A program made the translations under genes and the position numbers. A DNA stretch of 21,983 bases. Origin: Terriglobia bacterium. GTDB lineage: Bacteria > Acidobacteriota > Terriglobia > UBA7540. Below, one piece after another: positions 14,442 through 21,983 of this stretch; the first letter of the stretch is position 1; every line of letters starts with the position of its first letter. Below the pieces are notes generated by a model, which was given only the letters and a program-made list of their open reading frames with translations, ran no database searches and had not been told where the DNA came from. The DNA is taken from NCBI GenBank assembly GCA_022866195.1, contig JALHUF010000655.1, positions 1-21,983 of the forward strand, in the 5' to 3' direction.

Positions 14442-15533
14442 ATGGCCCGACAACTCGAATCCGACAGGATCTTATTCGGGGCGGTAGTCATCCTGGTTCT
14501 GTTCGGGGCGCTCATGGTTTTCAGCGCCTCGGCGGTGCTGGCCTCGGAGCGGTTTGGGAACAGCTACCACTTCCTCATCCGGCAGGTGCTCTGGGCGGTG
14601 GTGGGCCTGGCGGTGATGGTCGGCATGATGCATCTGGACTACCGGCGGCTTGCGAATCCCCGCCTGGTCTTTCCCGCTTTAGGGCTGCAATTGATCTTGC
14701 TGGTCGTCGTGCTCTTTGCCGACCGCGCCCACAACGCTCACCGCTGGCTCCATCTGGGGCCGATGAACTTTCAGCCCTCGGAGCTCACCAAACTCGTTTT
14801 GGTGGTTTTCCTTGCCTATTTTCTCCGTTTGCGCCAGGGCGCTGTGAATGACTGGAAACACACGCTGCTGCCCGTCGGGCTGGTTGCCGGGGCGAGCGTG
14901 GCCCTGGTAGTGAAGGAGCCGGATTTCGGAACCTCCCTGGCCCTGGTGCTCGTCGTGGCGGCAATGTTGTTCGCGGCGGGGATGCGGCTGGGCCATTTCG
15001 CTCTGGGGATCTTGGCCGCCGCTCCGGCACTCTATCTGCTGATCCTCTACTCTCCCTATCGCTATCGGCGTTGGCTGGCATTCCTGGATCCTTACTCGGA
15101 TCCGCTGGGAAAGGGCTTCCAGATCATTCAGTCGTTCATCGCGGTGGGCACGGGAGGAATTGACGGGCTGGGCCTGATGGAAGGCAAGCAAAAGCTTTTC
15201 TATCTCCCAGAGCCGCACACGGATTTCATCTTTGCCGTCATCAGCGAAGAACTGGGTTTCATCGGGGCAGTGCTCGTGTTAGGGCTATTCGGGGTGATTC
15301 TCTGGCGAGGGTTGCGGGCGGCGAGCGGCTGCGGCGATAAGTTCGGACGGCTGCTGGCCGTGGGGCTGACGGTCATGCTGGTGGGTCAGGCCCTGGTCAA
15401 TGTCAGCGTGGTGCTGGGCCTGTTGCCGACGAAGGGGATTCCATTGCCGTTCGTCAGCTACGGCGGCTCGTCGCTTCTGATGAGCCTGATCGCCGTCGGC
15501 ATCTTGTTGAACATATCGCAGCATTCCAGTTAG
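14442..15533 (+). CDS. ftsW: Septal peptidoglycan glycosyltransferase FtsW
   Basis: FtsW is the SEDS-family polymerase that builds septal glycan strands from lipid II together with FtsI. It has 363 residues and about ten membrane helices. Recognisable motifs are GPMNFQPSELTKL, KEPDFGTSL, GTGGIDGLGLMEGKQKLFYLPE (two overlapping family segments), and PHTDFIFAVISEELG, whose Asp261 corresponds to the essential Asp of the SEDS active site. LLPTKGIPLPFVSYGGSS is near the end. AAGGAG at 14433-14438 overlaps the murD stop and serves the ATG at 14442. It could in principle be the related RodA, but its position between murD and murG fits FtsW. Confidence 0.95.
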   Translation: MARQLESDRILFGAVVILVLFGALMVFSASAVLASERFGNSYHFLIRQVLWAVVGLAVMVGMMHLDYRRLANPRLVFPALGLQLILLVVVLFADRAHNAHRWLHLGPMNFQPSELTKLVLVVFLAYFLRLRQGAVNDWKHTLLPVGLVAGASVALVVKEPDFGTSLALVLVVAAMLFAAGMRLGHFALGILAAAPALYLLILYSPYRYRRWLAFLDPYSDPLGKGFQIIQSFIAVGTGGIDGLGLMEGKQKLFYLPEPHTDFIFAVISEELGFIGAVLVLGLFGVILWRGLRAASGCGDKFGRLLAVGLTVMLVGQALVNVSVVLGLLPTKGIPLPFVSYGGSSLLMSLIAVGILLNISQHSS

Positions 15534-15541
15534 GGGAATCG

Positions 15542-16744
15542 TTGGCAGTGGTGGAGGTGAGAATCGAGCGGCCGGACAGCGGAGCCCCATTGGAGGCAAG
15601 GACGGTTCCTGACCGCAAAGGCGCGGGGCGTCCAGAGGCTAGGGCTCAGTCCCTGCGCGTCCTGATGGTGGCCGGCGGGACGGGTGGCCACATCTTTCCG
15701 GCGCTGGCGGTAGCGGAGGAATTGCGCGCGCGCGCGAAGCGTCGCGATCCCAACGGCCCCGGCCCCGACATCCTCTTCCTGGGCACCGGGCGCGGTCTGG
15801 AGGCTCGCTTGGTGCCCGCGGCGGCTTTCCCCTTGCGCACGGTGGCCGCGGCGGGGCTGAAGGGAATCGGCGGCCTGCGGAGGTTGCGCAATCTGCTGGT
15901 GCTGCCGCGAAGCGCAGTGGAGACAGCGCTCGTGCTGAGAGAGTTCCAACCCGACGTGGTTGTGGGCGTGGGCGGGTACCTGGCGGGGCCGGCCATGCTC
16001 GAAGCAGCTCTCCAGGATATTCCCACCCTGCTGATTGAGCCCAACGCGGTGCCCGGCTTCACCAACCGTGTTCTCTCCCCGGTAGTTCGTCTGGCGGCTG
16101 TGGGATTTGCGGAGGCCGCGAGCTTCTTTGGCGCCAAGGGCCGCCTGACGGGCCACGCGGTTCGTAAGGCGTTCAATGCCGTGCCGCCCAAGCAGCACGT
16201 TCCTCCCTTCACGGTCTTGATTCTGGGCGGCAGTCAGGGGTCGGCGGCCATCAATGATTGCCTGCGGCGAAGCCTGCCCCTGCTGGCTAGGGAGCGAGAG
16301 CGGTGGACATTCATCCATCAAACCGGCGAACGAGACTATAATGCCGTGCGGAAGGCGTATCAGGAACGAGGGCTTACCGCCGAGGTTTACACTTTTGTTG
16401 ACGATGTTCCGGAGGCATTTGCGCGGGCCGACTTGGTCATCTCCCGCGCCGGGGCGACGGCGGTGGCGGAACTGGCGGCGGCGGGCAAGGCAGCGTTGCT
16501 CATTCCCTTTCCGGGGGCGACGGATCAGCACCAACTGGAAAACGCCACGGCGCTCGCGCGAGCCGGCGCCGCGCGCGTCCTGCCCCAGGCCGAGTTGACG
16601 CCGGAACGCTTGGTTGCGGAGCTCCGGGAGCTGCTTGACCACCTGGATGAGCTGGCCGAGATGGAACGCCGGGCACGCGGTTTGGCGCATCCCGACGCCG
16701 CAGCGCACATTGCGGATTTGATTGAGGAGCTGGGCAGGAGATGA
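15542..16744 (+). CDS. murG: UDP-GlcNAc:lipid I N-acetylglucosaminyltransferase MurG
   Basis: MurG adds GlcNAc to lipid I on the inner face of the membrane to form lipid II. It is a GT-B glycosyltransferase. Visible motifs are the N-terminal GGTGGHIFPALA (45-56), GGYLAGPA, EPNAVPGF, LGGSQGS, and SRAGATAVAEL from about 301 followed by FPGATDQHQLENA, which binds the sugar nucleotide. The protein is 400 residues from TTG 15542. The first 35 or so residues (ERPDSGAPLEARTV and following) are absent from typical MurG, so translation could instead begin at GTG 15548 or 15551. AGGGGA just before TTG 15542 favours the first. ftsW ends 8 bases upstream. murC starts 65 bases downstream after a short repeat array. 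Confidence 0.96.
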   Translation: MAVVEVRIERPDSGAPLEARTVPDRKGAGRPEARAQSLRVLMVAGGTGGHIFPALAVAEELRARAKRRDPNGPGPDILFLGTGRGLEARLVPAAAFPLRTVAAAGLKGIGGLRRLRNLLVLPRSAVETALVLREFQPDVVVGVGGYLAGPAMLEAALQDIPTLLIEPNAVPGFTNRVLSPVVRLAAVGFAEAASFFGAKGRLTGHAVRKAFNAVPPKQHVPPFTVLILGGSQGSAAINDCLRRSLPLLARERERWTFIHQTGERDYNAVRKAYQERGLTAEVYTFVDDVPEAFARADLVISRAGATAVAELAAAGKAALLIPFPGATDQHQLENATALARAGAARVLPQAELTPERLVAELRELLDHLDELAEMERRARGLAHPDAAAHIADLIEELGRR

Positions 16745-16787
16745 TGGACGCCGGGCGACGCGTTACAAAAGCCTGGTTATGCAAGCA

Positions 16788-16808
16788 GTCGACTGACAAC
16801 TGACTTCT
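16788..16808 (+). repeat. Three 7-bp repeats before murC
   Basis: GTCGACT, GACAACT and GACTTCT abut the murC ATG at 16810. The sequence is close to the GTYRACT units found before ftsQ. Confidence 0.55.
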
Positions 16809-16809
16809 T

Positions 16810-18219
16810 ATGCTTGGCAAGATTCGCAAAATCCACTTCGTGGGCATCGGCGGCATCGGCATGAGCGGCATCGCGGAGGTGTTGCTCAATCTCGGCTATA
16901 CGGTCTCCGGCTCGGATCTCAAAGCCACGTCGGTCACGGAAAGGCTCGCGACGCTGGGCGCGCGAATCTCCGAGGGCCACGCGGCGGCGAACGTTCAAGG
17001 CGCCGAGGTGGTGGTGACGTCCACGGCCGTGGCCGCGGACCATCCGGAGGTTCGAGAGGCGAAGCGGCTGCAAGTCCCTGTTATTCCGCGCGCGGAGATG
17101 CTGGCGGAACTGATGCGCCTGAAGTTCAACGTGGCCGTGGCGGGCGCGCACGGGAAGACGACCGTAACTTCGATGATTGCCGTGATGCTGGCCGAGGCGA
17201 ACCTTGATCCCACCGCGGTGATTGGCGGCCGGCTGGACGCTTTTGGCTCCAGCGCGCGGCTGGGCAAAGGCGGACTGATGGTGGTGGAGGCCGACGAAAG
17301 CGACCGCTCGTTTCTTTATCTGTTGCCCACGCTCGCCGTCGTCACCAACATTGACCGCGAACATCTGGACCACTATCGCGATCTTGACGAGATTGCCGCC
17401 GCCTTCCTTTCCTTCATGAACAAGACACCGTTCTATGGCGCCGTGATTGCCTGTACAGACCCGCCTTGGGGGGAGCAGATACGAGCCCTGCTGCCGAAGA
17501 TCCGTCGCCGCGTCATAACCTACGGGATCGAGCCGGGCGCCGATGTCGCCGCTCGAGCCGTCGAGCTCAGTCCGGCGGAGTCCAGCTTCGAAGCGAGCGT
17601 GAAGGGCAGGTCGCTGGGCCGCTTTAGGCTCGGCGTCCCGGGGCGGCACAACGTGCAGAACGCGCTGGCGGCCATCGCCGTGGGCGTGGAGTTGGAGCTC
17701 AGCGCGGACCAGATCCGCCAGGGGCTGGCGCGCTTCCGGGGCGTGGATCGCCGCTTCCAGGTGAGGGCAGAGTGGAATGGCGTGACGGTGGTGGATGATT
17801 ACGGACATCATCCGGCGGAAATTCGCGCCGTGATGCAGGCGGCGCAACTGCGCGGCGCCCGGCGTGTGTGGGCGATCTTTCAGCCGCACCGTTATACGCG
17901 TACCAAGTTTCTGATGGACGATTTTGCCCGCTGTTTCGAAGGTTGCGAGCGGGTTTACGTGCTGGACATCTATCCCGCGAGCGAGCCGCCTATTCCGGGC
18001 ATTACCTCCCAGCGGCTGGTGGAGCGCATGCACGAGCTCGGATTTCACCGCGCCCGCTACGCACCTTCCGAGCAGGCGGTGATCCGGGAAGTGCTGGCGG
18101 AGGCTCGGCTCGGCGACCTCATCTTGACGGTGGGTGCGGGAAGCGTCTGGAAAGTGGGGGAGGCGCTGGGGGAAGCGATGCGCGGCGCCAGCCCCTCCGG
18201 CGCGGGGCAGACCCGCTAG
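16810..18219 (+). CDS. murC: UDP-MurNAc:L-alanine ligase MurC
   Basis: MurC joins L-alanine to UDP-MurNAc using ATP, the first step of stem-peptide assembly. The protein is 469 residues, normal length. Motifs are HFVGIGGIGMSGIAEVL for UDP binding at the N-terminus, ATP loop GAHGKTT at 112-118, EADESDRSF, TNIDREHLDHY, GRHNVQNALAAIAV, VVDDYGHHPAEI, and FQPHRYTRT in the C-terminal domain. No strong ribosome-binding site precedes the ATG; the 7-bp repeats end one base before it. murB follows 27 bases after the stop, the common murC-murB order. Confidence 0.97.
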   Translation: MLGKIRKIHFVGIGGIGMSGIAEVLLNLGYTVSGSDLKATSVTERLATLGARISEGHAAANVQGAEVVVTSTAVAADHPEVREAKRLQVPVIPRAEMLAELMRLKFNVAVAGAHGKTTVTSMIAVMLAEANLDPTAVIGGRLDAFGSSARLGKGGLMVVEADESDRSFLYLLPTLAVVTNIDREHLDHYRDLDEIAAAFLSFMNKTPFYGAVIACTDPPWGEQIRALLPKIRRRVITYGIEPGADVAARAVELSPAESSFEASVKGRSLGRFRLGVPGRHNVQNALAAIAVGVELELSADQIRQGLARFRGVDRRFQVRAEWNGVTVVDDYGHHPAEIRAVMQAAQLRGARRVWAIFQPHRYTRTKFLMDDFARCFEGCERVYVLDIYPASEPPIPGITSQRLVERMHELGFHRARYAPSEQAVIREVLAEARLGDLILTVGAGSVWKVGEALGEAMRGASPSGAGQTR

Positions 18220-18246
18220 AGTTGTGGGAGAATTGGCAAAGGTCCG

Positions 18247-19161
18247 ATGTCGTTCCTGTCGCGCGAGACCGGGATTGCGGAGCAGGTGGCCGCTTTGGGC
18301 GCCCAATGGCTTCCTGCTGAACCCCTCAGCGCCAACACCTCGCTCGGGGTGGGAGGGCGGGCAGATTTGGTGCGCCTCCCGGACGTTCAGCGCTTGCCCG
18401 AACTCGCGGAATACCTCCACCGGCGCGGCGCCCGCTGGCGCGTGCTGGGGGGCGGAACAAACCTCCTGGTCGTGGACGAGGGCCTGGATGACGTGATCCT
18501 GCAACTGGTGCGCGAGCCGGACGGCTTGCGGTTCGAGGGTCAACGCGTGGAGGTCCCCGCGGCGGCCAGCTTGGGCACCGTGGTGATGGAATGCGCCAAG
18601 CGAAATCTGGGCGGTATGGAAGGCTTGATTGGCGTGCCGGGCACCGTGGGTGGCGCGCTCCACATGAACGCGGGAGCCTACGGAACCGAGATCGGTGACC
18701 TGGTGCGCGCGGTCACAGTGTATCGCGGCTCGGCGCCACGCCAGGAGGAGTTGCAGACGGGAAACCTGCGCTTTGACTATCGCCACTCCAGTTTCGCGCC
18801 CGATGACGTCCTCCTTTCCGCCGCGCTGGAGTTGCCGGAGCGACCCTACGCGGAGATTGTGGAAAGAATCAAGGAGTGCAACCAGAAACGGCGGGCGTCG
18901 CAGCCCATCAACGAGAGGAGCGCGGGCTGCATCTTCAAGAATCCGCCAGGACACTCCACCGGCAAGCTGATTGACGCGCTCGGCCTGAAGGGGACGCGCG
19001 TGGGTGGGGCGGTCGTTTCCGAGCTGCACGCCAATTACATCGTCAACCACTACCAGGCGACAGCCAGCGACATTTTCAAGCTGATGGATCTCATGCGAGA
19101 GCGAGTTCTTGGAGCCTACGGGATCGAGTTGGAAGAGGAAGTGGTTGTGTGGAGGAAGTAG
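18247..19161 (+). CDS. murB: UDP-N-acetylenolpyruvoylglucosamine reductase MurB
   Basis: MurB is a flavoprotein that reduces UDP-GlcNAc-enolpyruvate to UDP-MurNAc with NADPH, the step before MurC. It has 304 residues. The FAD-binding motif VLGGGTNLLV is followed by GLIGVPGTVGGALHMNAGAYG. The active site shows YRHSSF with Tyr178-Arg179, SAGCIFKNPPG with Cys228 in the proton-donor position, and SELHANYIVN with Glu259. The Cys variant and length fit the shorter type II MurB rather than the E. coli type. AAAGG before the ATG is a plausible ribosome-binding site. A 107-base repeat-rich gap follows before ftsQ. Confidence 0.96.
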   Translation: MSFLSRETGIAEQVAALGAQWLPAEPLSANTSLGVGGRADLVRLPDVQRLPELAEYLHRRGARWRVLGGGTNLLVVDEGLDDVILQLVREPDGLRFEGQRVEVPAAASLGTVVMECAKRNLGGMEGLIGVPGTVGGALHMNAGAYGTEIGDLVRAVTVYRGSAPRQEELQTGNLRFDYRHSSFAPDDVLLSAALELPERPYAEIVERIKECNQKRRASQPINERSAGCIFKNPPGHSTGKLIDALGLKGTRVGGAVVSELHANYIVNHYQATASDIFKLMDLMRERVLGAYGIELEEEVVVWRK

Positions 19162-19173
19162 TTGGCAGTCAAT

Positions 19174-19261
19174 AGTTGAAAGTCGAAAGGCAAAAGGCAA
19201 TATGCTTCATTCGTGGTTTTTTGGCTGTCGACTGTGAACTGTCAACTGTTGACTGTTGACT
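19174..19261 (+). repeat. Two blocks of 7-bp repeats between murB and ftsQ
   Basis: The first block (19174-19201) reads AGTTGAA, AGTCGAA, AGGCAAA and AGGCAAT. The second block (19227-19261) reads GTCGACT, GTGAACT, GTCAACT, GTTGACT and GTTGACT. The second is approximately the reverse complement of the first type, so a hairpin around the 25-base T-rich centre is possible. The second block ends just before AGGAAG and the ftsQ ATG. Confidence 0.85.
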
Positions 19262-19268
19262 TAGGAAG

Positions 19269-20198
19269 ATGGCCATCGAAGATACTGACGAAATCCCGCT
19301 GCCTGGCGAGTTCGACGAGGAGGAGGAATCGCCGTTCCGTCGGTGCCAGAAAGTTGTGCCGGTGCGGCGTGGCCGCCTGGGGCGCGCGCGGCGTTGGCTG
19401 CGCTGGGGGCTGTATGGAGTCTTCGTGCTTCCCCTGTTCGCCTATGGGGGGTATCGTCTGGCGCTATTTGCGCTGACCTCGCCCCGGTTTATGCTGACTT
19501 CCGCCGAGGACGTCGTGGTGACCGGTAACCGCTTTGTGTCGCGCGAGGAAGCCTTGAACGCCCTGGGTTTTCCCGCCAGTGGGAAGTTGGCGAACGGGGT
19601 GAGCATTTTCCGCTTGTCGCTCGCGGAGAAGCGTAAGCAGGTGGAGTCTGTTCCCTGGGTGAAGTCTGCCACGCTCAGTCGTGCCTATCCGCACCGCCTG
19701 GCGGTGAGCCTGGTAGAGCGGACCCCTGTGGCTTTTGTGAACGTCGAGGGGCGCGTGAAGCTGGTGGATGCCGAAGGAGTTCTCCTGGACAAGCCGGAAC
19801 GAGCTTCGTTTAACTTTCCGGTCCTGACCGGCCTGGACGCAGCAGGCAACGGGGCCGAGCGCGCGCCGCGCGTGGCTCTTTTCGAGGAGTTTTGGGGCGC
19901 GGTTTCGGACGAGGCTTCAGCGTCGGGCTGGCTGGTTTCGGAAGTGGACCTTGCCGAGCTTGACGACCTCAAGGCCATCCTGGTTCAGGGGCGCGACACC
20001 CTTCAGGTCCACTTCGGCCGCGAAAACTTCCGGGAGCGGTTTCGCAATTTCCTCACCTTGCTGCCGGAGGTGCAGAAAGCCAACACTAAAATCGGCTCTA
20101 TAGACCTGCGCTATCGCAACCAGGTCGTCGTGAACCCACAGACGCCGGAATCCCCCGGCGCCGGGGTTGCGGCGCCAGCGGCCGCGCAGAAAGAATAG
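19269..20198 (+). CDS. ftsQ: Cell division protein FtsQ
   Basis: FtsQ (DivIB) is a bitopic divisome protein that recruits FtsL/FtsB and helps activate septal synthesis. It has 309 residues. The N-terminus is acidic (about 4-21), then strongly basic (24-45). One membrane helix spans about 47-69. The periplasmic POTRA domain (about 78-150) includes VVVTGNRFVSREEAL and the family-typical VPWVKSATLSRAYPHRLAVSLVERTP pattern (in two segments). FtsQ domain sequence continues to about 285 (RNFLTLLPEVQ, SIDLRYRNQVVV). The Ala/Pro tail is variable. AGGAAG before the ATG is very close, so initiation may be modest. ftsA starts 7 bases after the stop. Confidence 0.94.
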   Translation: MAIEDTDEIPLPGEFDEEEESPFRRCQKVVPVRRGRLGRARRWLRWGLYGVFVLPLFAYGGYRLALFALTSPRFMLTSAEDVVVTGNRFVSREEALNALGFPASGKLANGVSIFRLSLAEKRKQVESVPWVKSATLSRAYPHRLAVSLVERTPVAFVNVEGRVKLVDAEGVLLDKPERASFNFPVLTGLDAAGNGAERAPRVALFEEFWGAVSDEASASGWLVSEVDLAELDDLKAILVQGRDTLQVHFGRENFRERFRNFLTLLPEVQKANTKIGSIDLRYRNQVVVNPQTPESPGAGVAAPAAAQKE

Positions 20199-20205
20199 GA
20201 CTGCC

Positions 20206-21429
20206 TTGGCGGATAAGGACCGTTACATTTTCGGGCTGGATCTGGGAACCACCAAAACCTGCGCGTTGGCCTGTCGTCGCAGCGAGGAAGGCAGGCTGGA
20301 AGTGGCCGGCTTTGGCGCGGCCGAATCGCGCGGCTGGCGCAAGGGCGTGATTGTCAACCTGGATTCGGCCGTGCTGGCCATCAAAAAGGCCGTGGAAGCG
20401 GCGGAGGCGGAGGCCAAGGTCTCGTTCGAATGGGCCTTCCTGGGCGTGGGAGGCGGCCATGTTAAGGGCGTGAACTCGCGCGGCGCCCTGACCTTGGGCA
20501 GTCACAGCCGCGAGGTCACACTGGAGGACAAGGTCAAGGCCTTTCAGACGGCCAAAAGCATCTCGCTCCCTTCCGACCGCGAGCTGATCGATGCACTGCG
20601 CCAGGAGTACCTCCTCGATTCGCAGGACGGCATTCGCGACCCGCTGGGCATGACCGGAAGGTGCCTGGAAGTGAACGTTCACCTCATCACCGCCTCGACC
20701 ACCGCCTGGCAGAGCATCGTGACGGCGGCGAACCGGGCGGGAATCAAGGTGCCGGACAGCGGCACCATCTTTGAGCCGCTGGCCTGTGCCTGGGCCTGCC
20801 TGACGGAGGACGAGCGCGAGTTGGGTGTGGCGCTGCTGGACATCGGTGGGGGATCGTCCGAACTCATCCTGTTCTATCAGGGGACGGTCCGGCACACGGC
20901 GGCGATCCCGGTGGGGGGCGAGCATTTCACGAACGACATAGCCGTGGGCCTGCGCACCCCCATTCCTGAGGCGGAGAAGATGAAGCGCGCGTGGAGCGAG
21001 CGCGACCCGACCCAGTCCCTTGATACTCCCTTGGAGGTTCCGAGCGTCGGTGAGCGCCCCGCCCGCGTGGTCAGCTACGCCACCTTGAGTGAGATTATCG
21101 ACCCGCGCGCGCTGGAATTGCTCGAGCTCCTGCAGGCGGAACTGCGGCGTTCCGGTTTTGAGAAGCAACTGGGTGCGGGCGTGGTGTTGACCGGCGGCGG
21201 AGCCAAGCTGGGTGGCCTGATCAGCTTGGCGGAGCAAGTGCTGGGGCTTCCGGTACGGTTGGGTCGGCCCTCGGGCCTGGCCAGGATGGGAGACGTTCTT
21301 CCGGACCCGGCCTATGCCGCGGTGGTCGGGTTGGTGACTTACGGCAATCGGTTGCGCCTGTTGCGCAACTCGGGGGATAAGAGCTGGGCCGCGAAGCTTT
21401 GGGGCGCCCTGCGCGGCAAAGGCGCGTAA
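20206..21429 (+). CDS. ftsA: Cell division protein FtsA
   Basis: FtsA is an actin-like ATPase that anchors FtsZ filaments to the membrane and signals to the late divisome. I chose TTG 20206 because it lies 5 bases after AGGA (20197-20200) and gives the normal start ADKDRYIFGLDLGTTKT. A longer frame back to 20167 would overlap ftsQ and adds only basic residues. The protein has 407 residues. Actin-fold motifs are the phosphate-1 loop LDLGTT (11-16), phosphate-2 LLDIGGGSSE (from about 210) and the adenosine motif VVLTGGGAKLGG. The C-terminal KSWAAKLWGALRGKG looks like the amphipathic membrane-targeting helix. ftsZ follows after a 126-base gap holding an inverted repeat array. Confidence 0.96.
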   Translation: MADKDRYIFGLDLGTTKTCALACRRSEEGRLEVAGFGAAESRGWRKGVIVNLDSAVLAIKKAVEAAEAEAKVSFEWAFLGVGGGHVKGVNSRGALTLGSHSREVTLEDKVKAFQTAKSISLPSDRELIDALRQEYLLDSQDGIRDPLGMTGRCLEVNVHLITASTTAWQSIVTAANRAGIKVPDSGTIFEPLACAWACLTEDERELGVALLDIGGGSSELILFYQGTVRHTAAIPVGGEHFTNDIAVGLRTPIPEAEKMKRAWSERDPTQSLDTPLEVPSVGERPARVVSYATLSEIIDPRALELLELLQAELRRSGFEKQLGAGVVLTGGGAKLGGLISLAEQVLGLPVRLGRPSGLARMGDVLPDPAYAAVVGLVTYGNRLRLLRNSGDKSWAAKLWGALRGKGA

Positions 21430-21431
21430 CG

Positions 21432-21538
21432 AAGTCGAAAGTCGAAAGTTGAAAGTGGAAAGTCAAAAGTGAAATGCGAACGACTTGGCCTGGGCTTCCA
21501 GCTCTTGCCCTTCGACTTTTAACTTTTGACTTTCGACT
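21432..21538 (+). repeat. Inverted pair of 7-bp repeat arrays between ftsA and ftsZ
   Basis: The left arm (21432-21473) has six units: AAGTCGA, AAGTCGA, AAGTTGA, AAGTGGA, AAGTCAA and AAGTGAA. The right arm (21511-21538) has four: TTCGACT, TTTAACT, TTTGACT and TTCGACT, close reverse complements of the left units. With a 37-base loop this would make a long imperfect stem in the transcript, ending 6 bases before the ftsZ AAGGAG. Confidence 0.9.
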
Positions 21539-21555
21539 GCTTTCAAGGAGCGGCA

Positions 21556-21983
21556 ATGGCAACCGACGAAATCAACGACAGCATCCGGGTGGGTTTTTCC
21601 GAGGAATTACGCCATGGCGCCAAGATCAGAGTAATCGGCGTGGGCGGCGGGGGTGGCAACGCCGTCAATCGCATGATTGCTGCCAAGCTCGAGGGCGTGG
21701 AGTTCATGGTGGCTAATACCGACTTGCAGGCCCTCAAGGCCTCGAACGCGCCGGTGAAGATTCAGCTGGGGGCCAAGTTGACGAAGGGATTGGGCGCCGG
21801 GGCTAATCCGGAAATTGGCCGGCGAGCCGCGCTGGAGGACACCGAGAAGATCATTGATGCTCTGGAAAGCGCGGACATGGTCTTCGTCACGGCGGGGCTG
21901 GGTGGCGGCACCGGTACAGGCGGCGCGCCCATCGTCGCCGGCCTGGCGCGCGAACTCGGCGCGCTTACCGTGGCCGTGGTCAC
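21556..21983 (+). CDS. ftsZ: Cell division protein FtsZ, N-terminal part (3' end outside window)
   Basis: FtsZ is the tubulin-like GTPase that forms the cytokinetic ring. The ATG at 21556 has an excellent ribosome-binding site, AAGGAG at 21545-21550, the best of the cluster. The open frame runs to the window edge with about 142 residues visible. After a short variable N-terminus the GTP-binding domain begins: [18 protein letters not shown], then [33 protein letters not shown] and the tubulin signature GGGTGTGG at 116-123. All motifs are intact. The gene sits last in the standard ftsQ-ftsA-ftsZ order. Its strong ribosome-binding site, against weak ones upstream, would raise FtsZ relative to FtsA, as is usual in bacteria. 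Confidence 0.97.
   Translation, partial: MATDEINDSIRVGFSEELRHGAKIRVIGVGGGGGNAVNRMIAAKLEGVEFMVANTDLQALKASNAPVKIQLGAKLTKGLGAGANPEIGRRAALEDTEKIIDALESADMVFVTAGLGGGTGTGGAPIVAGLARELGALTVAVV

Noticed and set aside
15530..16708. 392-codon minus-strand frame over murG
   Set aside because: Antisense shadow of murG; no domain seen, and no promoter or ribosome-binding site found for it.
16777..19200. An 807-codon open frame on the minus strand across murC and murB
   Set aside because: It is antisense to two certain genes with all their motifs. The translated sequence shows no recognisable domain and is rich in His, Arg and Gln, as expected for the reverse of GC-rich codons.
19176..19206. Possible promoter TTGAAA...TATGCT before ftsQ
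   Set aside because: The spacer is 19 bases and the -35-like box lies inside a 7-bp repeat, so the match is probably due to the repeat.
20098..21237. 379-codon minus-strand frame over ftsA
   Set aside because: Antisense shadow of ftsA with no recognisable motif.

Overview
The window is most of a bacterial division and cell-wall (dcw) cluster, preceded by about 3.2 kb of unrelated accessory genes. All recognised genes are on the + strand. The organism looks like a diderm, high-GC bacterium making meso-diaminopimelate peptidoglycan, because MurE carries the DNPR motif. The gene order, the FtsL sequence style and the repeat-filled intergenic gaps fit Acidobacteriota, possibly an uncultured lineage. 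That placement is inference from pattern, not from a database match.

Positions 1-3209 hold an accessory cassette. It starts with the 3' end of a thymidylate-synthase-fold gene, followed by a radical SAM/SPASM enzyme and a fusion of a family-4-type uracil-DNA glycosylase to a Panacea (DUF4065) domain. These three overlap by ATGA stop/start junctions, so they are one translationally coupled unit. A 19-codon ORF starts with a further ATGA overlap. It is followed by an AT-richer gene for a small three-helix membrane protein. A nucleotide-modification or defence role is possible but unproven.

Positions 3210-3801 are non-coding. They hold long arrays of 7-bp repeats, including a (CCCCCAA)n tract, and then a near-ideal sigma-70 promoter with phased A-tracts upstream. 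Immediately downstream of its -10 lie five boxes spaced exactly 10 bp apart, which look like the MraZ operator.

Positions 3802-21983 are the dcw cluster: mraZ, rsmH, ftsL, ftsI, murE, murF, mraY, a small ribbon-helix-helix gene, murD, ftsW, murG, murC, murB, ftsQ, ftsA and the 5' part of ftsZ. Together they encode cytoplasmic synthesis of UDP-MurNAc-pentapeptide (MurB, C, D, E, F), the lipid steps (MraY, MurG), septal polymerisation and cross-linking (FtsW, FtsI), and the divisome scaffold (FtsL, FtsQ, FtsA, FtsZ). Internal promoters are visible before murE (extended -10) and before the ribbon-helix-helix/murD pair (consensus -35 and -10 with a palindrome over the -10).

The main oddities are these. 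murF is intact except for one in-frame TAG. Many gene junctions carry 7-bp repeat arrays, often in inverted pairs, with unrelated sequences but the same period. A perfect 33-bp inverted repeat flanks mraZ and its promoter. MurD has a roughly 230-residue Pro/Ala/Glu-rich tail. A ribbon-helix-helix regulator with its own promoter sits inside the cluster. No RNA genes, CRISPR arrays or insertion sequences were seen.
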